Shown: positions 18,687 through 27,121, counted from the first letter of the stretch. The stretch: DNA of 64,000 nt from an uncultured Prevotella sp. (GCA_902464615.1 CABQKA010000005.1:62001-126000), one strand, 5' to 3'. The notes: generated by a model not told the origin, from the sequence alone. Translations and numbers: made by a program.

Positions 18687-19388
18687 CTATGGCCGGACAT
18701 TGTGGTTCAAGGCGTCGACACCGTCTGCCAGGCTGACCGACATACCGCAAAGAGTAAGCAAAGCGTAGACGACAGATATCACAATGACCAGGATGCCGAT
18801 GGAGCGGTTCAGCCGTTGGATGCCTTTCTCGCCGAAGCTGCTGCTCATTTTATTAATAACGTAGGTCAGCCCTATCCACCACAGCATGGCGCCGGCCACT
18901 ATCGACACGTAGGAGACCACCGTGACCACCCAATCGCCAGCCCCCGCAAATGGGGCCAGCATATTGAACAACGCAATGAAAAGGAAGATGATAGCCGGAT
19001 TGCACAGCGTGATGACGAACGATGTCAGGAAGTTGCGCAGCAGCGTGCCTTTTGTTTTCGACTCGGGATGGGCCTTGGGCTTCGGCCCTGTTCGGAACAT
19101 GAAGATGCCGAAGGCACAGAGCATGATGCTGCCGCAGATTTTCATCCAGAAAAGTACCCTCTCGTCGGTCGTCACCGTAGAGACGAGCGACATGCCGAAC
19201 CCTGTGAGCAAAGCATAGAGCAAGTCGCTCAAAGCCGCTCCCGCGCCGGTCACGAGGCCATAGGCGCGGCCTTTCTTCAAGGTGCGACGGATACAAAGAA
19301 TACCCACGGGACCCATCGGGGCAGAAGCCACGATGCCGACGACCATTCCTTTTATTATGAATATGACTAATTGGAGCACGTAATCCAT
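18687..19388 (-). CDS. LysE-family translocator
   Basis: A 233-residue inner-membrane protein with about six hydrophobic segments. The N-terminal ASAPMGPVGILCIRRTLKKG resembles the LysE/RhtB signature (PGP-like motif followed by a basic stretch). Such proteins export amino acids or their analogues; the substrate here is unknown. It is the first gene of the long minus-strand series and is divergent from the recombinase gene. Confidence 0.88.
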   Translation of the reverse strand: MDYVLQLVIFIIKGMVVGIVASAPMGPVGILCIRRTLKKGRAYGLVTGAGAALSDLLYALLTGFGMSLVSTVTTDERVLFWMKICGSIMLCAFGIFMFRTGPKPKAHPESKTKGTLLRNFLTSFVITLCNPAIIFLFIALFNMLAPFAGAGDWVVTVVSYVSIVAGAMLWWIGLTYVINKMSSSFGEKGIQRLNRSIGILVIVISVVYALLTLCGMSVSLADGVDALNHNVRP

Positions 19389-19418
19389 CGCAGGCGCAAA
19401 ATTCGCAATTTTTTACGA

Positions 19419-19442
19419 AAGCCCGAAATTTTCACCGGGCTT
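19419..19442. terminator. Terminator-like hairpin between LysE and recombinase genes
   Basis: Stem AAGCCCG (19419-19425) / CGGGCTT (19436-19442) followed on the plus strand by TTTTAT. No plus-strand gene ends here, so it may be an attenuator-like structure, a terminator for antisense transcripts, or fortuitous. Confidence 0.4.
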
Positions 19443-19590
19443 TTTATATCTTGGCACGCCCTTGCGATGCCCTTCCGCCATGTGCCTCCTGCACGCGCTG
19501 GCCGCTCCGAAACGAGCTGCCGGAATCTGCCCCTATCCGCGTCCGCATATCTGCCGGACTTTTTTCTGAACCTAATAAAAAAGAGACAAT

Positions 19591-20694
19591 ATGAAAATCT
19601 CACTGAAACGGCGGCCGCTTTCGGCCGGCCGGGAAGCACTCTATCTGAACATCTGCCACGAAGGTCGCCGTTCGCGCCGTTCGCTGGGCATCATTCTGGA
19701 AAACGGACGTAGCGCCGAAGCCAGGCAACGCGACCGGGAGCGTCTGGCCCTGGCGCGGCGCATCTGTGCCAAATATGAGTTGGAGCAAGTGGCCGCGCTC
19801 TACGACATGACGCCTCCGCGCCCCTCGGGCATCCCCCTTTCCGAGGCCTGGGAGGAGTTTGAACGCGCCTACGGCAACCGCGACATGGCCACCGTGCGCG
19901 CCACGGGCCACCACCTGCGCCGTTTCATAGGGAAAAGGCGCGTCAACTTTCCGCAGGACGTCACGCCGGAATTTTGCCGGCAATTCTACGCAGACCTGTG
20001 CGCCCGGCTGCATGGCACCACGCCGGCCGGCTATTTCGGCAAGTTCCGCGCATTTCTCCGCCTGTACGAGGAAAAAGGATGCTGGAAACAAAGGCCCGAC
20101 GCGCAAGTCCGCACCCCGGCGGGCAATGCCCGTGAAAAGGCGGCACTCAGCGCCGAAGAACTGCAAAAGCTGGCCCGCACGCCCTGCGAGCTTCCGGATG
20201 TGGCCCGCGCTTTCCTTTTCTCGTGCAACACGGGACTTCGCTGGTGCGACGTGCGGCGGCTGTGCGGTGCAAACATTAACCGCGCCGCCGGCACGCTCAC
20301 CTTCGTCCAGCAGAAAGTGAGCGGACGCTCCAGCCACGACGCGCTCACGCTTTCGCTCAACCGGAATGCCATGGCCCTGCTCCCCGTCCCGGAAGCCGGG
20401 CATCCTCTGTTCCGCCTGCCGTCCTATACCTATATGCTCCGCGTCCTGGAGCGCTGGGCCAAAAGCGCGGAGGTGGAGCAGCACGTGACTTTTCACGTGG
20501 CCCGCCACACGTTCATTACCCAACTGGCAATGAGCGGCACACCGCTCCCCGTCATCGCATTCCTTGCCGGCCACGCTTCCACGCGGCACACGGAACGCTA
20601 CCTGCATGTAGCCGCCACGCAATGCCGGCAAGCACTTTCCCGCCTTCCCCGTTTGGAACTGCACCACACACCCTCCGGCGGCGGGCTGCCTTAG
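19591..20694 (+). CDS. Tyrosine recombinase / site-specific integrase (orphan)
   Basis: A 367-residue tyrosine recombinase. The N-terminal Arm-type or SAM-like region covers about 1-170. The catalytic set is complete: Arg217 (NTGLRWCDV), Lys242 (VQQKV), His302 and Arg305 (FHVARHTF), His328 (AGHAS) and the nucleophile Tyr337 (ERYLHV). It belongs to the Bacteroidetes integrases seen in conjugative elements and invertible-promoter systems. No excisionase, mobilisation gene, att-like direct repeat or IS was seen nearby, so its substrate site is unknown. GC content is as high as its neighbours. Confidence 0.92.
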   Translation: MKISLKRRPLSAGREALYLNICHEGRRSRRSLGIILENGRSAEARQRDRERLALARRICAKYELEQVAALYDMTPPRPSGIPLSEAWEEFERAYGNRDMATVRATGHHLRRFIGKRRVNFPQDVTPEFCRQFYADLCARLHGTTPAGYFGKFRAFLRLYEEKGCWKQRPDAQVRTPAGNAREKAALSAEELQKLARTPCELPDVARAFLFSCNTGLRWCDVRRLCGANINRAAGTLTFVQQKVSGRSSHDALTLSLNRNAMALLPVPEAGHPLFRLPSYTYMLRVLERWAKSAEVEQHVTFHVARHTFITQLAMSGTPLPVIAFLAGHASTRHTERYLHVAATQCRQALSRLPRLELHHTPSGGGLP

Positions 20695-20742
20695 CCGCCA
20701 CGGGCCCGGCGCCGGTTTTCGCCGGGCCGGGCCCTATCCCCG

Positions 20743-20782
20743 TTGATTCTGGCCTTAGCCCCGTGGCAACGGGAATAAGGCC
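20743..20782. repeat. Palindromic intergenic element, copy C
   Basis: A CCTATCCCCGT satellite begins at about 20743, then GGCCTTAGCCCCGT (20751-20764) pairs with ACGGGAATAAGGCC (20769-20782) with two mismatches across a 4-base loop. A further GC hairpin (CCCGGCG / CGCCGGG) lies at about 20704-20726. Between the recombinase and the ROK kinase, both plus strand. Confidence 0.75.
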
Positions 20783-20876
20783 GGAAAAACGGCGCGCACC
20801 CCCTTTCGGACAGCCCCGAAATCCGCTGTTTTGAAAAAAACGAGACGCCACGGGCCTCCCTGTCCGAAGAAATCAT

Positions 20877-20884
20877 TACATTTG
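20877..20884 (+). promoter_or_regulatory. -7 box upstream of the ROK kinase
   Basis: TACATTTG matches the -7 consensus, 53 bases before the ATG. No -33 TTTG at the expected distance. Confidence 0.4.
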
Positions 20885-20936
20885 TAGCCATCAACTGAAA
20901 ATATCATCCAACAACCTAACCTTATTTTCACGAACC

Positions 20937-21905
20937 ATGGAAACTGATTTTGAAAAGCCTTACGTGATTGGCCTGGACATGGGCGGCACGAATTCCATCT
21001 TCGGCATCGTTGATCAGCGCGGCACCATCAAGGCGCAGACCGCCATCAAGACGCGCGCATACCCCGACGTGAGGGACTACGTGAAGGCAGCAGCCGAGGC
21101 GTTGCAGCCGGCTCTCGACGTAGTCGGAGGCATCAGCCAGGTAAAGGGTATGGGCATAGGCGCACCCAACGGAAACTTTTACACCGGCACCATAGAGCAG
21201 GCGGCCAACCTGGTGTGGAAAGGCACCGTACCCATCGCCGAACTTTTTGAAGAGGCGCTGGGCGTACCCGTCCGCGTGACAAACGACGCCAACGCCGCCG
21301 CCATGGGCGAAATGACCTACGGCGTAGCGCGCGGCATGAAAAACTTCATCATGATTACCCTGGGGACAGGCGTCGGCAGCGGCATCGTCGTCGACGGGAA
21401 AATCGCCTATGGGAGCGACGGCTTTGCAGGCGAGCTGGGCCATTTCGTCATTGACCACAGCCCCGCCGCCCGCACCTGCGGATGCGGAAGGAAAGGATGT
21501 CTGGAAACTTACTGCTCGGCCACAGGCGTGGCGCGTACCGCGTGCGAAATTCTCGCCAAAGACGACCGCCCCAGCCTGTTGCGCAACATCAAGCCGGAAG
21601 AGCTCACTTCGCTCGACGTTTACCAGGCAGCCGAAGCAGGCGACTCGCTGGCCATCGAAATCTTTGAATGGACCGGCTACATCCTCGGACGCTCATGCGC
21701 GGACTTCGCCACGTTCAACACGCCGGAGGCCTTTATCTTCTTCGGCGGCCTCACCAAAGCGGGCGACTACCTCATGAATCCCCTGAGGAAAGCCTACGAG
21801 GAAAACGTGCTGTACGTCTTCAAAGGGAAAACCAAGCTGTTGATTTCCGCCCTGAACGGCAGCGAAGCAGCCGTGCTCGGAGCCAGCGCCCTCGGATGGG
21901 AATGA
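20937..21905 (+). CDS. ROK-family sugar kinase (probable glucokinase)
   Basis: A 322-residue kinase. The phosphate-binding DMGGTNSIFGIVD is at about 14-26, the catalytic-Asp region TNDANAAAMGE near 119, the second phosphate motif LGTGVGSGIVVDG near 141, and the ROK zinc signature CGCGRKGCLET near 180. Glucose is the most likely sugar in this phylum, feeding glycolysis, but N-acetylmannosamine or others cannot be excluded. It is a single gene followed by the ribosomal protein operon, which has its own promoter. Confidence 0.92.
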   Translation: METDFEKPYVIGLDMGGTNSIFGIVDQRGTIKAQTAIKTRAYPDVRDYVKAAAEALQPALDVVGGISQVKGMGIGAPNGNFYTGTIEQAANLVWKGTVPIAELFEEALGVPVRVTNDANAAAMGEMTYGVARGMKNFIMITLGTGVGSGIVVDGKIAYGSDGFAGELGHFVIDHSPAARTCGCGRKGCLETYCSATGVARTACEILAKDDRPSLLRNIKPEELTSLDVYQAAEAGDSLAIEIFEWTGYILGRSCADFATFNTPEAFIFFGGLTKAGDYLMNPLRKAYEENVLYVFKGKTKLLISALNGSEAAVLGASALGWE

Positions 21906-21936
21906 AACGCTGAGCCTTGAAAAAAACCGCGGAAAA

Positions 21937-21968
21937 TTTGGCGGCGCAAAGAGTTCTTCGTATCTTTG
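21937..21968 (+). promoter_or_regulatory. Bacteroidales-type promoter of the rpsF operon
   Basis: TTTG at 21937-21940, exactly 20 bases, then TATCTTTG at 21961-21968: a full match to the housekeeping consensus. It lies 52 bases before the rpsF start. Confidence 0.85.
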
Positions 21969-22019
21969 CGCCGCTATTTTACAACCTATTCACATATATT
22001 ATTAACAACAAAACTTATG

Positions 22020-22361
22020 ATGAATCAGTACGAGACCGTTTTCATTATGACTCCCGTTTTGTCTGACCCGCAGATGAAGGAAACGGCCGAAAAGTTCAAG
22101 GGACTGCTCATCGAACAAGGCGCCGAGCTTCTCAACGAAGAGAACTGGGGCTTGAAAAAGATGGCATACCCCATCCAGAAAAAGTCCACAGGCTTTTACC
22201 AGCTGTTCGAGTTCAAGGCCGAGCCGCAAGTTATCGAGAAATTGGAAGTGGCCTTCCGCCGCGACGAGCGTATCATCCGCTACCTCACAGTAAAGTTGGA
22301 TAAGTACGCCGCCCAGTATGCAGAAAAACGTCGTAACCTCAAAGCACAAAAGGAGAACTAA
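22020..22361 (+). CDS. rpsF: 30S ribosomal protein S6
   Basis: 113 residues beginning [16 protein letters not shown], the normal Bacteroidales S6 start; an ATG one codon earlier (22017) is an alternative, and an upstream extension of the frame runs into the promoter and is rejected. S6 binds 16S rRNA with S18 on the platform of the small subunit. First gene of rpsF-rpsR-rplI; the gap to rpsR is 3 bases. No ssb gene lies between S6 and S18, unlike in proteobacteria. Confidence 0.97.
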   Translation: MNQYETVFIMTPVLSDPQMKETAEKFKGLLIEQGAELLNEENWGLKKMAYPIQKKSTGFYQLFEFKAEPQVIEKLEVAFRRDERIIRYLTVKLDKYAAQYAEKRRNLKAQKEN

Positions 22362-22364
22362 GCC

Positions 22365-22634
22365 ATGGCACAGACACAGTCAGAAATCAGATATTTAACT
22401 CCGCCTTCAGTAGACATCAAGAAGAAGAAGTACTGCCGGTTCAAGAAAAGCGGCATCAAGTACATCGACTACAAGGACCCGGAATTCCTGAAGAAATTCC
22501 TGAACGAACAGGGCAAAATCCTTCCGCGCCGCATCACCGGTACTTCGTTGAAATACCAGCGCCGCGTAGCACAGGCCGTGAAAAGAGCACGCCACTTGGC
22601 CCTGCTTCCTTTCGTAACTGATTTGATGAAATAA
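22365..22634 (+). CDS. rpsR: 30S ribosomal protein S18
   Basis: 89 residues with the S18 core [23 protein letters not shown] followed by [21 protein letters not shown], written here as two shorter pieces of one conserved block. It pairs with S6 in the 30S platform. It is basic and has no zinc-ligand cysteine set. Middle gene of the rpsF operon. Confidence 0.98.
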   Translation: MAQTQSEIRYLTPPSVDIKKKKYCRFKKSGIKYIDYKDPEFLKKFLNEQGKILPRRITGTSLKYQRRVAQAVKRARHLALLPFVTDLMK

Positions 22635-22658
22635 AGCTAAAGCCAAGGAGAGTATCAC

Positions 22659-23108
22659 ATGGAACTGATTTTGAAAGAAAACGTACACGGATTAGGTTAT
22701 AAGGACGATATCGTAACCGTAAAGGACGGCTACGGACGCAACTACCTCATCCCGACGGGCAAGGCCGTCATCGCATCGGCTTCTGCCAAGAAGAGTTTAG
22801 CTGAAGAGCTCAAACAACGTGCCCACAAGCTGGAACAAATCAAGAACGCCGCACTGGAACTGGCCCAGAAGCTGGAGACCATCGAACCCATCAAGATTGC
22901 TACGAAAGTCAGCGCCACGGGCGTCATCTACGGCTCTGTGAACAGCCTCCACATTTCCGAGGCATTAGCCCGCCAAGGATTCGACATCGACCGCAAGACC
23001 ATTGTCCTGAAAGATGTCAAAGAGGTCGGCTCTTACAAAGCCACCATCAAACTGCACAAGGAAGTTTCCGTAGAAATTCCCTTCGAGGTCGTAGCCGAAG
23101 AGGCATAA
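22659..23108 (+). CDS. rplI: 50S ribosomal protein L9
   Basis: 149 residues. The N-terminal domain starts MELILKENVHGLGYKDDIV and contains GYGRNYLIPTGKA, the conserved L9 rRNA-binding signature; a long connecting helix and C-terminal domain follow. L9 binds near the L1 stalk and affects frame maintenance. Last gene of the operon, with a terminator about 70 bases after the stop. Confidence 0.98.
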   Translation: MELILKENVHGLGYKDDIVTVKDGYGRNYLIPTGKAVIASASAKKSLAEELKQRAHKLEQIKNAALELAQKLETIEPIKIATKVSATGVIYGSVNSLHISEALARQGFDIDRKTIVLKDVKEVGSYKATIKLHKEVSVEIPFEVVAEEA

Positions 23109-23176
23109 ACGCAGATTCCGAAATTATTTCCTGGCAACAGACTTGCCTTGAAATAAATATATTGCAAAGCGTCATA

Positions 23177-23212
23177 GATGCCGTGCCCCGTTCGCGAGGC
23201 ACGGCATCTTTC
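23177..23212 (+). terminator. Terminator of the rpsF-rpsR-rplI operon
   Basis: An 11-bp perfect stem GATGCCGTGCC / GGCACGGCATC (23177-23187, 23198-23208), 10-base loop, then TTTC. The T-run is short, so some read-through into truA 22 bases further on is possible. Confidence 0.7.
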
Positions 23213-23233
23213 ATTCCACATCCCCCACAACTC

Positions 23234-23980
23234 ATGCGTTACTTCATATTCCTGTCCTACGACGGAACGGCTTATCACGGCTGGCAGGTACAGCCTAACG
23301 CCGACAGCATACAGCAACGCCTAAACGAAGCGCTCAGCCTGCTGCTGGGCAAGGCGACCCACGTTGTCGGTGCGGGGCGGACCGATACCGGCGTGCATGC
23401 CGGCATGGCTGTCGCGCACTTCGACACTGACAACCTGCTCGACACACAACGCCTGACGGACAAACTGTGCCGGCTACTGCCCCAGGACATTGCCGTACAA
23501 AGCGTCAGGCCTGTCCGCGACGATGCGCACGCCCGCTTCAGTGCCGTCAGCCGCACTTACCACTACTCCGTCTATACGAAAAAAGACCCGTTCCAGCGTT
23601 TCTTTGCCGCACGCCTGCCCTTCCGCCCCGACTTCGGCCTCATGAACGATGCCGCACGCCATTTACTTTCTGTCTGCGACTTTACCAGCTTCAGCAAAGT
23701 ACATACGGACGTGAAAACGTTCATCTGCCATATCACGCAGGCCGAATGGAAGCAAACCGGAGAGGACAGCTGGCGCTTTGAAATCACGGCGGACCGTTTT
23801 CTGCGCAATATGGTCCGCGCCATTGTAGGGACGCTACTCGACGTGGGCCGGGGGCGCATCACACCGGACGAGTTCCGTGCCATCATTGAAAAGAAGGACC
23901 GCTGCTCGGCAGGTGAATCCGCGCCTGCACGCGCGCTCTCATTGGCGCACATCGAATATCCCGATGACATATTCCTATGA
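23234..23980 (+). CDS. truA: tRNA pseudouridine(38-40) synthase
   Basis: 248 residues from the ATG at 23234 (MRYFIFLSYDGTAYHGWQ). An upstream in-frame extension runs through the operon terminator and is rejected. The catalytic Asp is in GAGRTDTGVHAGMAV (about residue 53). TruA modifies uridines 38-40 in the anticodon stem-loop. No separate promoter was found; expression may depend on read-through. Confidence 0.97.
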   Translation: MRYFIFLSYDGTAYHGWQVQPNADSIQQRLNEALSLLLGKATHVVGAGRTDTGVHAGMAVAHFDTDNLLDTQRLTDKLCRLLPQDIAVQSVRPVRDDAHARFSAVSRTYHYSVYTKKDPFQRFFAARLPFRPDFGLMNDAARHLLSVCDFTSFSKVHTDVKTFICHITQAEWKQTGEDSWRFEITADRFLRNMVRAIVGTLLDVGRGRITPDEFRAIIEKKDRCSAGESAPARALSLAHIEYPDDIFL

Positions 23981-24078
23981 CGGCCAGCCGTGCACCTTAC
24001 GCACGAGTCCGGCAGCTTACCGCGCTCCGTCCACCGGCACAGCCGGCCACACAGCAACTTCCGATTAATATTTTTGCG

Positions 24079-24086
24079 TATATTTG
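24079..24086 (+). promoter_or_regulatory. -7 box upstream of the GH110 gene
   Basis: TATATTTG, 30 bases before the ATG at 24116, matches the -7 consensus; no good -33 TTTG 20 bases upstream. Confidence 0.45.
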
Positions 24087-24115
24087 CACCCAAACAAGAT
24101 TTATCCACCAACACC

Positions 24116-25948
24116 ATGAAAAGACTCGCCTTACCCCTGTCCATGCTTTTCCTTTGCCTGGCCTTATGCCTGCCGGCCGAAAGCAAAAAGCACGTGTTCA
24201 ACCTTGAAGATTTCGGCATCGTCCCCGAGGATGCCTCCACAGACCTCTGCACGCGGTTGCGGAAAGCCCTTCAAACTATCCGCCAGCAAGCCCAACCGGG
24301 AGAAGAAACCATCATACGCTTTCGCCCAGGCCGGTACGACTTTCATCCCGGCGACGCGGAAGTGCACGAGCTTTACATCTCGAACCACGACCAGGACCAG
24401 CCCAAGCGTGTAGGCATATACCTGGACGGCTGGAACGGCCTGACGCTCGACGGCAACGGCGCGGAGTTCATCTTCCACGGCAGGATGCTCCCCGTCGTGC
24501 TGACGAACTCAAACGGATGCACCTTGCAGGACTTTTCCGTCGACTTCGAGCAACCGCACATCGCACAAGTGGAAATCGTAGAGAATCATGGAGACGGAGG
24601 CATCACGTTCCGCGTCGAGCCGTGGGTGAACTACGTCATTTCCGAGGAAGGATATTTCGTCGTACAGGGCGAGCAGTGTACCAACCAGCCCGTAGGCGGC
24701 ATGGCCTTCGAACCGGGCACACGCCACATTGTCTACAATACGGGCGACCTGGGCATAGACACGAAGGGCGTGCGCGAAACTGGCGAACGCTTGCTCCTGG
24801 CTCCCAACTGGAAAGACAACCGGCTGAAGCCAGGCACTAAAGTGGCCCTCCGCTCCTGGCATCGCCCCACGCCGGGAGTATTCCTTAATGAAAACGTGGA
24901 CACCCGCCTGCTGGACATCGACATTCACTATGCCGAAGGCATGGGGTTGCTGGCACAGCGTTGTACGAACATCACGATGCGGCGCTTCAACATTTGCCTC
25001 AAGGGTAAGGACGACCCGCGCTACTTCACGACACAGGCCGACGCCACGCACTTCTCGCAATGCCGCGGCAAAATCATTTCCGAAAAAGGACTGTATGAGA
25101 ACATGATGGACGATGCCATCAACGTCCACGGCGTTTACCTGAAAGTGCGTGAGATTATTGACCGGAACACGCTCCGCTGCCGCTTCGAGCACGGCCAGAG
25201 CTGGGGCTTTGCATGGGGTGACCCGGGCGACACCGTGAGCTTCATCCGTGCATTCACCATGGAAAACGTAGGCGAAAGGAACACCATCGCATCCATAGAG
25301 CCGGCCGGACAAACCGGCATCACCGGCACACGGGAATTCATCATCCGCTTCAACCGGCCGATCCCTCAGGAAATCAACATGGAAGAAGCGTTCGGGGTGG
25401 AGAACCTGACGTGGACACCTGAAGTGGTCTTCCGCAACAACACCGTGCGCAACAACCGTGCCCGCGGCGCCCTGTTCAGCTCCCCGCGGAAAACGGTCTG
25501 CGAGAAGAACCTGTTCGACCATACTTCGGGCACGGCTATCCTGCTCTGCGGCGACTGCAACGGATGGTACGAATCGGGGGCCGTGCGCGACCTCACTATC
25601 CGGAAGAACAAGTTCATCAATGCGCTGACCAACATGTACCAATTCACGAATGCCGTCATCTCCATCTATCCCGAGATACCTGCCCTGCAACAGCAAAAAG
25701 CCTATTTCCACGGCGGGAAGCCCGATGCCATCGTCATAGAGGACAACGTCTTCGAAACATTCGACGCTCCCCTACTGTACGCGAAGTCTGTGAACGGACT
25801 GATTTTCCGTAACAATAAGCTGAAAAAGAACAGCGAGTACCCGGCTTTCCACTGGAACAAGCAACCGGTCCTGCTGGAACGCTGCAAAAACGCGGTAACG
25901 CCAGGCTACCTGGGCGCGCCTCCCGTAGGCTCGCACATTCTGCAATGA
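24116..25948 (+). CDS. GH110 alpha-1,3-galactosidase-like beta-helix protein
   Basis: 610 residues with a signal peptide (about 1-21). The start at 24116 was chosen because it gives a clean signal peptide just after a -7 box. The body is a right-handed parallel beta-helix. The GH110 active-site region is visible: Asp309 in TTQADATHF, and Asp332-Asp333 in ENMMDDAINVHG. The 23-24 residue spacing equals what I recall for the catalytic aspartates of characterised GH110 enzymes. These enzymes remove terminal alpha-1,3-galactose, as on blood-group B or linear Galili-type glycans. It likely acts in the periplasm or at the surface. There is no SusC/D pair beside it. Confidence 0.85.
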   Translation: MKRLALPLSMLFLCLALCLPAESKKHVFNLEDFGIVPEDASTDLCTRLRKALQTIRQQAQPGEETIIRFRPGRYDFHPGDAEVHELYISNHDQDQPKRVGIYLDGWNGLTLDGNGAEFIFHGRMLPVVLTNSNGCTLQDFSVDFEQPHIAQVEIVENHGDGGITFRVEPWVNYVISEEGYFVVQGEQCTNQPVGGMAFEPGTRHIVYNTGDLGIDTKGVRETGERLLLAPNWKDNRLKPGTKVALRSWHRPTPGVFLNENVDTRLLDIDIHYAEGMGLLAQRCTNITMRRFNICLKGKDDPRYFTTQADATHFSQCRGKIISEKGLYENMMDDAINVHGVYLKVREIIDRNTLRCRFEHGQSWGFAWGDPGDTVSFIRAFTMENVGERNTIASIEPAGQTGITGTREFIIRFNRPIPQEINMEEAFGVENLTWTPEVVFRNNTVRNNRARGALFSSPRKTVCEKNLFDHTSGTAILLCGDCNGWYESGAVRDLTIRKNKFINALTNMYQFTNAVISIYPEIPALQQQKAYFHGGKPDAIVIEDNVFETFDAPLLYAKSVNGLIFRNNKLKKNSEYPAFHWNKQPVLLERCKNAVTPGYLGAPPVGSHILQ

Positions 25949-25951
25949 CTC

Positions 25952-25989
25952 CTTTCCCTAAGCCCCGTTGGTACGGGGCTTAGGGAAAG
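25952..25989. repeat. Palindromic intergenic element, copy D
   Basis: The most perfect copy: 17-bp arms (25952-25968 and 25973-25989) around the loop TGGT, with core CTAAGCCCCGT / ACGGGGCTTAG. Three bases after the GH110 stop, between convergent genes. On the plus strand AAAAAC follows, not T. Confidence 0.8.
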
Positions 25990-26011
25990 AAAAACAAGGC
26001 TTAGGCCTGTA

Positions 26012-26056
26012 AACAGCTGCGCCTCGACCCATAGATTGGGTCGAGGCGCAGCTGTT
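26012..26056. terminator. Strong hairpin between convergent genes
   Basis: A 19-bp perfect stem (26012-26030 with 26038-26056) around the loop ATAGATT. Either strand would form it. No run of T follows on either side, so it is a terminator candidate by position and stability rather than by full consensus. Confidence 0.5.
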
Positions 26057-26140
26057 GTTACCATAAGAGGGCTACCTTGGCCGCCAAGTGCCCGACAGCG
26101 TTCCGGCAGTCTGCGGGATGCGGCCTGTGCGCGGGCATAA

Positions 26141-26203
26141 ACGCCACGCCACGCTTCCCTGCATGAAACCTTCGGTTGTACCTGCGGAAGCGTGGCGTGG
26201 CGT
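26141..26203. terminator. Second strong hairpin between convergent genes
   Basis: An 18-bp perfect stem ACGCCACGCCACGCTTCC / GGAAGCGTGGCGTGGCGT (26141-26158, 26186-26203) with a 27-base loop that itself contains AACC-TTC-GGTT. It lies 26 bases beyond the stop of the minus-strand gene at 26229. Confidence 0.5.
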
Positions 26204-26228
26204 CGGACGAAAACGGCGCAAGCCGCTT

Positions 26229-27014
26229 TTAATTGAATATCAAAATGCCAAGACTAATCAGGACGGAACTTACGGAAAGCCACGTCGAGATGGAACGGAT
26301 GCTGTTCTCGTTGTACGTAGACTGGCCCATGCGGATATTGTTTGGCTCTACGTAAATCATATCGTTCTGCTTCAGATTGTAGACCGGAGAATTAAGCACA
26401 TCCTTCGAGCGCAGGTCGACATAATAGGAATGCGTCTCTCCCCCTTCCTGACGCAACACGAGCACGCGGTCGCGCCGTGCCTGGATAGTCAGGTCGCCAG
26501 CCTGGCCTAAGGCCTCAAGTATGGTCAGGTTGTCCTTATTGATATTCACCCGCCCGGGCTTATTCACCTCGCCCATCACCGTCACGAATTGGTCGAAGGC
26601 ATTCACGGTGACTACGGCATCGCGTAACAGTTCGGCACGGAGCATCGACTGAATTTTCTCGCCTGCTTCGGAACGCGTAAGTCCGCTCACCTGTACACGG
26701 CCAAGGGTAGGAATGTCTATATTGCCGTTCTCGTCGATGGTATAGACAGAAATCTGATTGCTGTAACTGTTGCTGGTAGTACCTGCCTGCAAAGTGACAA
26801 CCGGCAAGTTGAAGCGCTGGGCAAGTTCGGGAGTGGCACTACTGGTCACGATGACGGAAATTTTGTCTCCCATAGTCAGCTTCAGCGGTGTGACGGTTTG
26901 CGTGGGGTAAATTCCACCATTCTGGATGTCCTGAAAATATAAGACTTTTTCGCGGGTACGGCACGACGAAAATAATACCAGTGCCAAGCCGAGCACTACA
27001 AAAAGCTGCTTCAT
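26229..27014 (-). CDS. Wza-like polysaccharide export lipoprotein
   Basis: 261 residues. A lipoprotein signal ends in LFSSC with the lipid Cys at 18. The polysaccharide export domain (about 40-130, with GDKISVIVTSSATPELAQRF and GNIDIPTLGRVQVSGLTRSEA) is followed by an SLBB-type domain (about 135-220, VMGEVNKPGRVNI). The last 20 residues are hydrophobic (WLSVSSVLISLGILIF). Homologues form the outer-membrane pore for capsule or exopolysaccharide. No Wzc-type kinase or glycosyltransferase cluster adjoins it, so it may serve a distant locus. Confidence 0.88.
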   Translation of the reverse strand: MKQLFVVLGLALVLFSSCRTREKVLYFQDIQNGGIYPTQTVTPLKLTMGDKISVIVTSSATPELAQRFNLPVVTLQAGTTSNSYSNQISVYTIDENGNIDIPTLGRVQVSGLTRSEAGEKIQSMLRAELLRDAVVTVNAFDQFVTVMGEVNKPGRVNINKDNLTILEALGQAGDLTIQARRDRVLVLRQEGGETHSYYVDLRSKDVLNSPVYNLKQNDMIYVEPNNIRMGQSTYNENSIRSISTWLSVSSVLISLGILIFN

Positions 27015-27113
27015 ACTTTGTACAAAATAAAAATATAAGTCTATTCGGATTTATCGTGCTTCGCGGAAGGGATTCCGTAGGCACCAGAACAAATATTCCT
27101 GAAAATCTGGTTG

Positions 27114-27121
27114 CAAAGGTA
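27114..27121 (-). promoter_or_regulatory. -7 box upstream of the Wza-like gene
   Basis: Minus-strand TACCTTTG at 27121-27114, 100 bases before the ATG, implying a leader near 90 bases. No clear -33 box. Confidence 0.4.

Noticed and set aside
19451..19466. Sigma-54-like sequence TTGGCACGCCCTTGC
   Set aside because: The spacing between the GG and GC elements is one base too short, and sigma-54 promoters are strict about this; the orientation does suit the recombinase but no enhancer site was seen.
20622..20834. Small plus-strand frame after the recombinase
   Set aside because: Translation of repeat copy C (SPVATGIRPE type text), overlapping the recombinase end; not a gene.
24509..25711. 400-residue minus-strand open frame opposite the GH110 gene
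   Set aside because: Antisense shadow caused by high GC; the plus-strand protein has signal peptide and catalytic residues.
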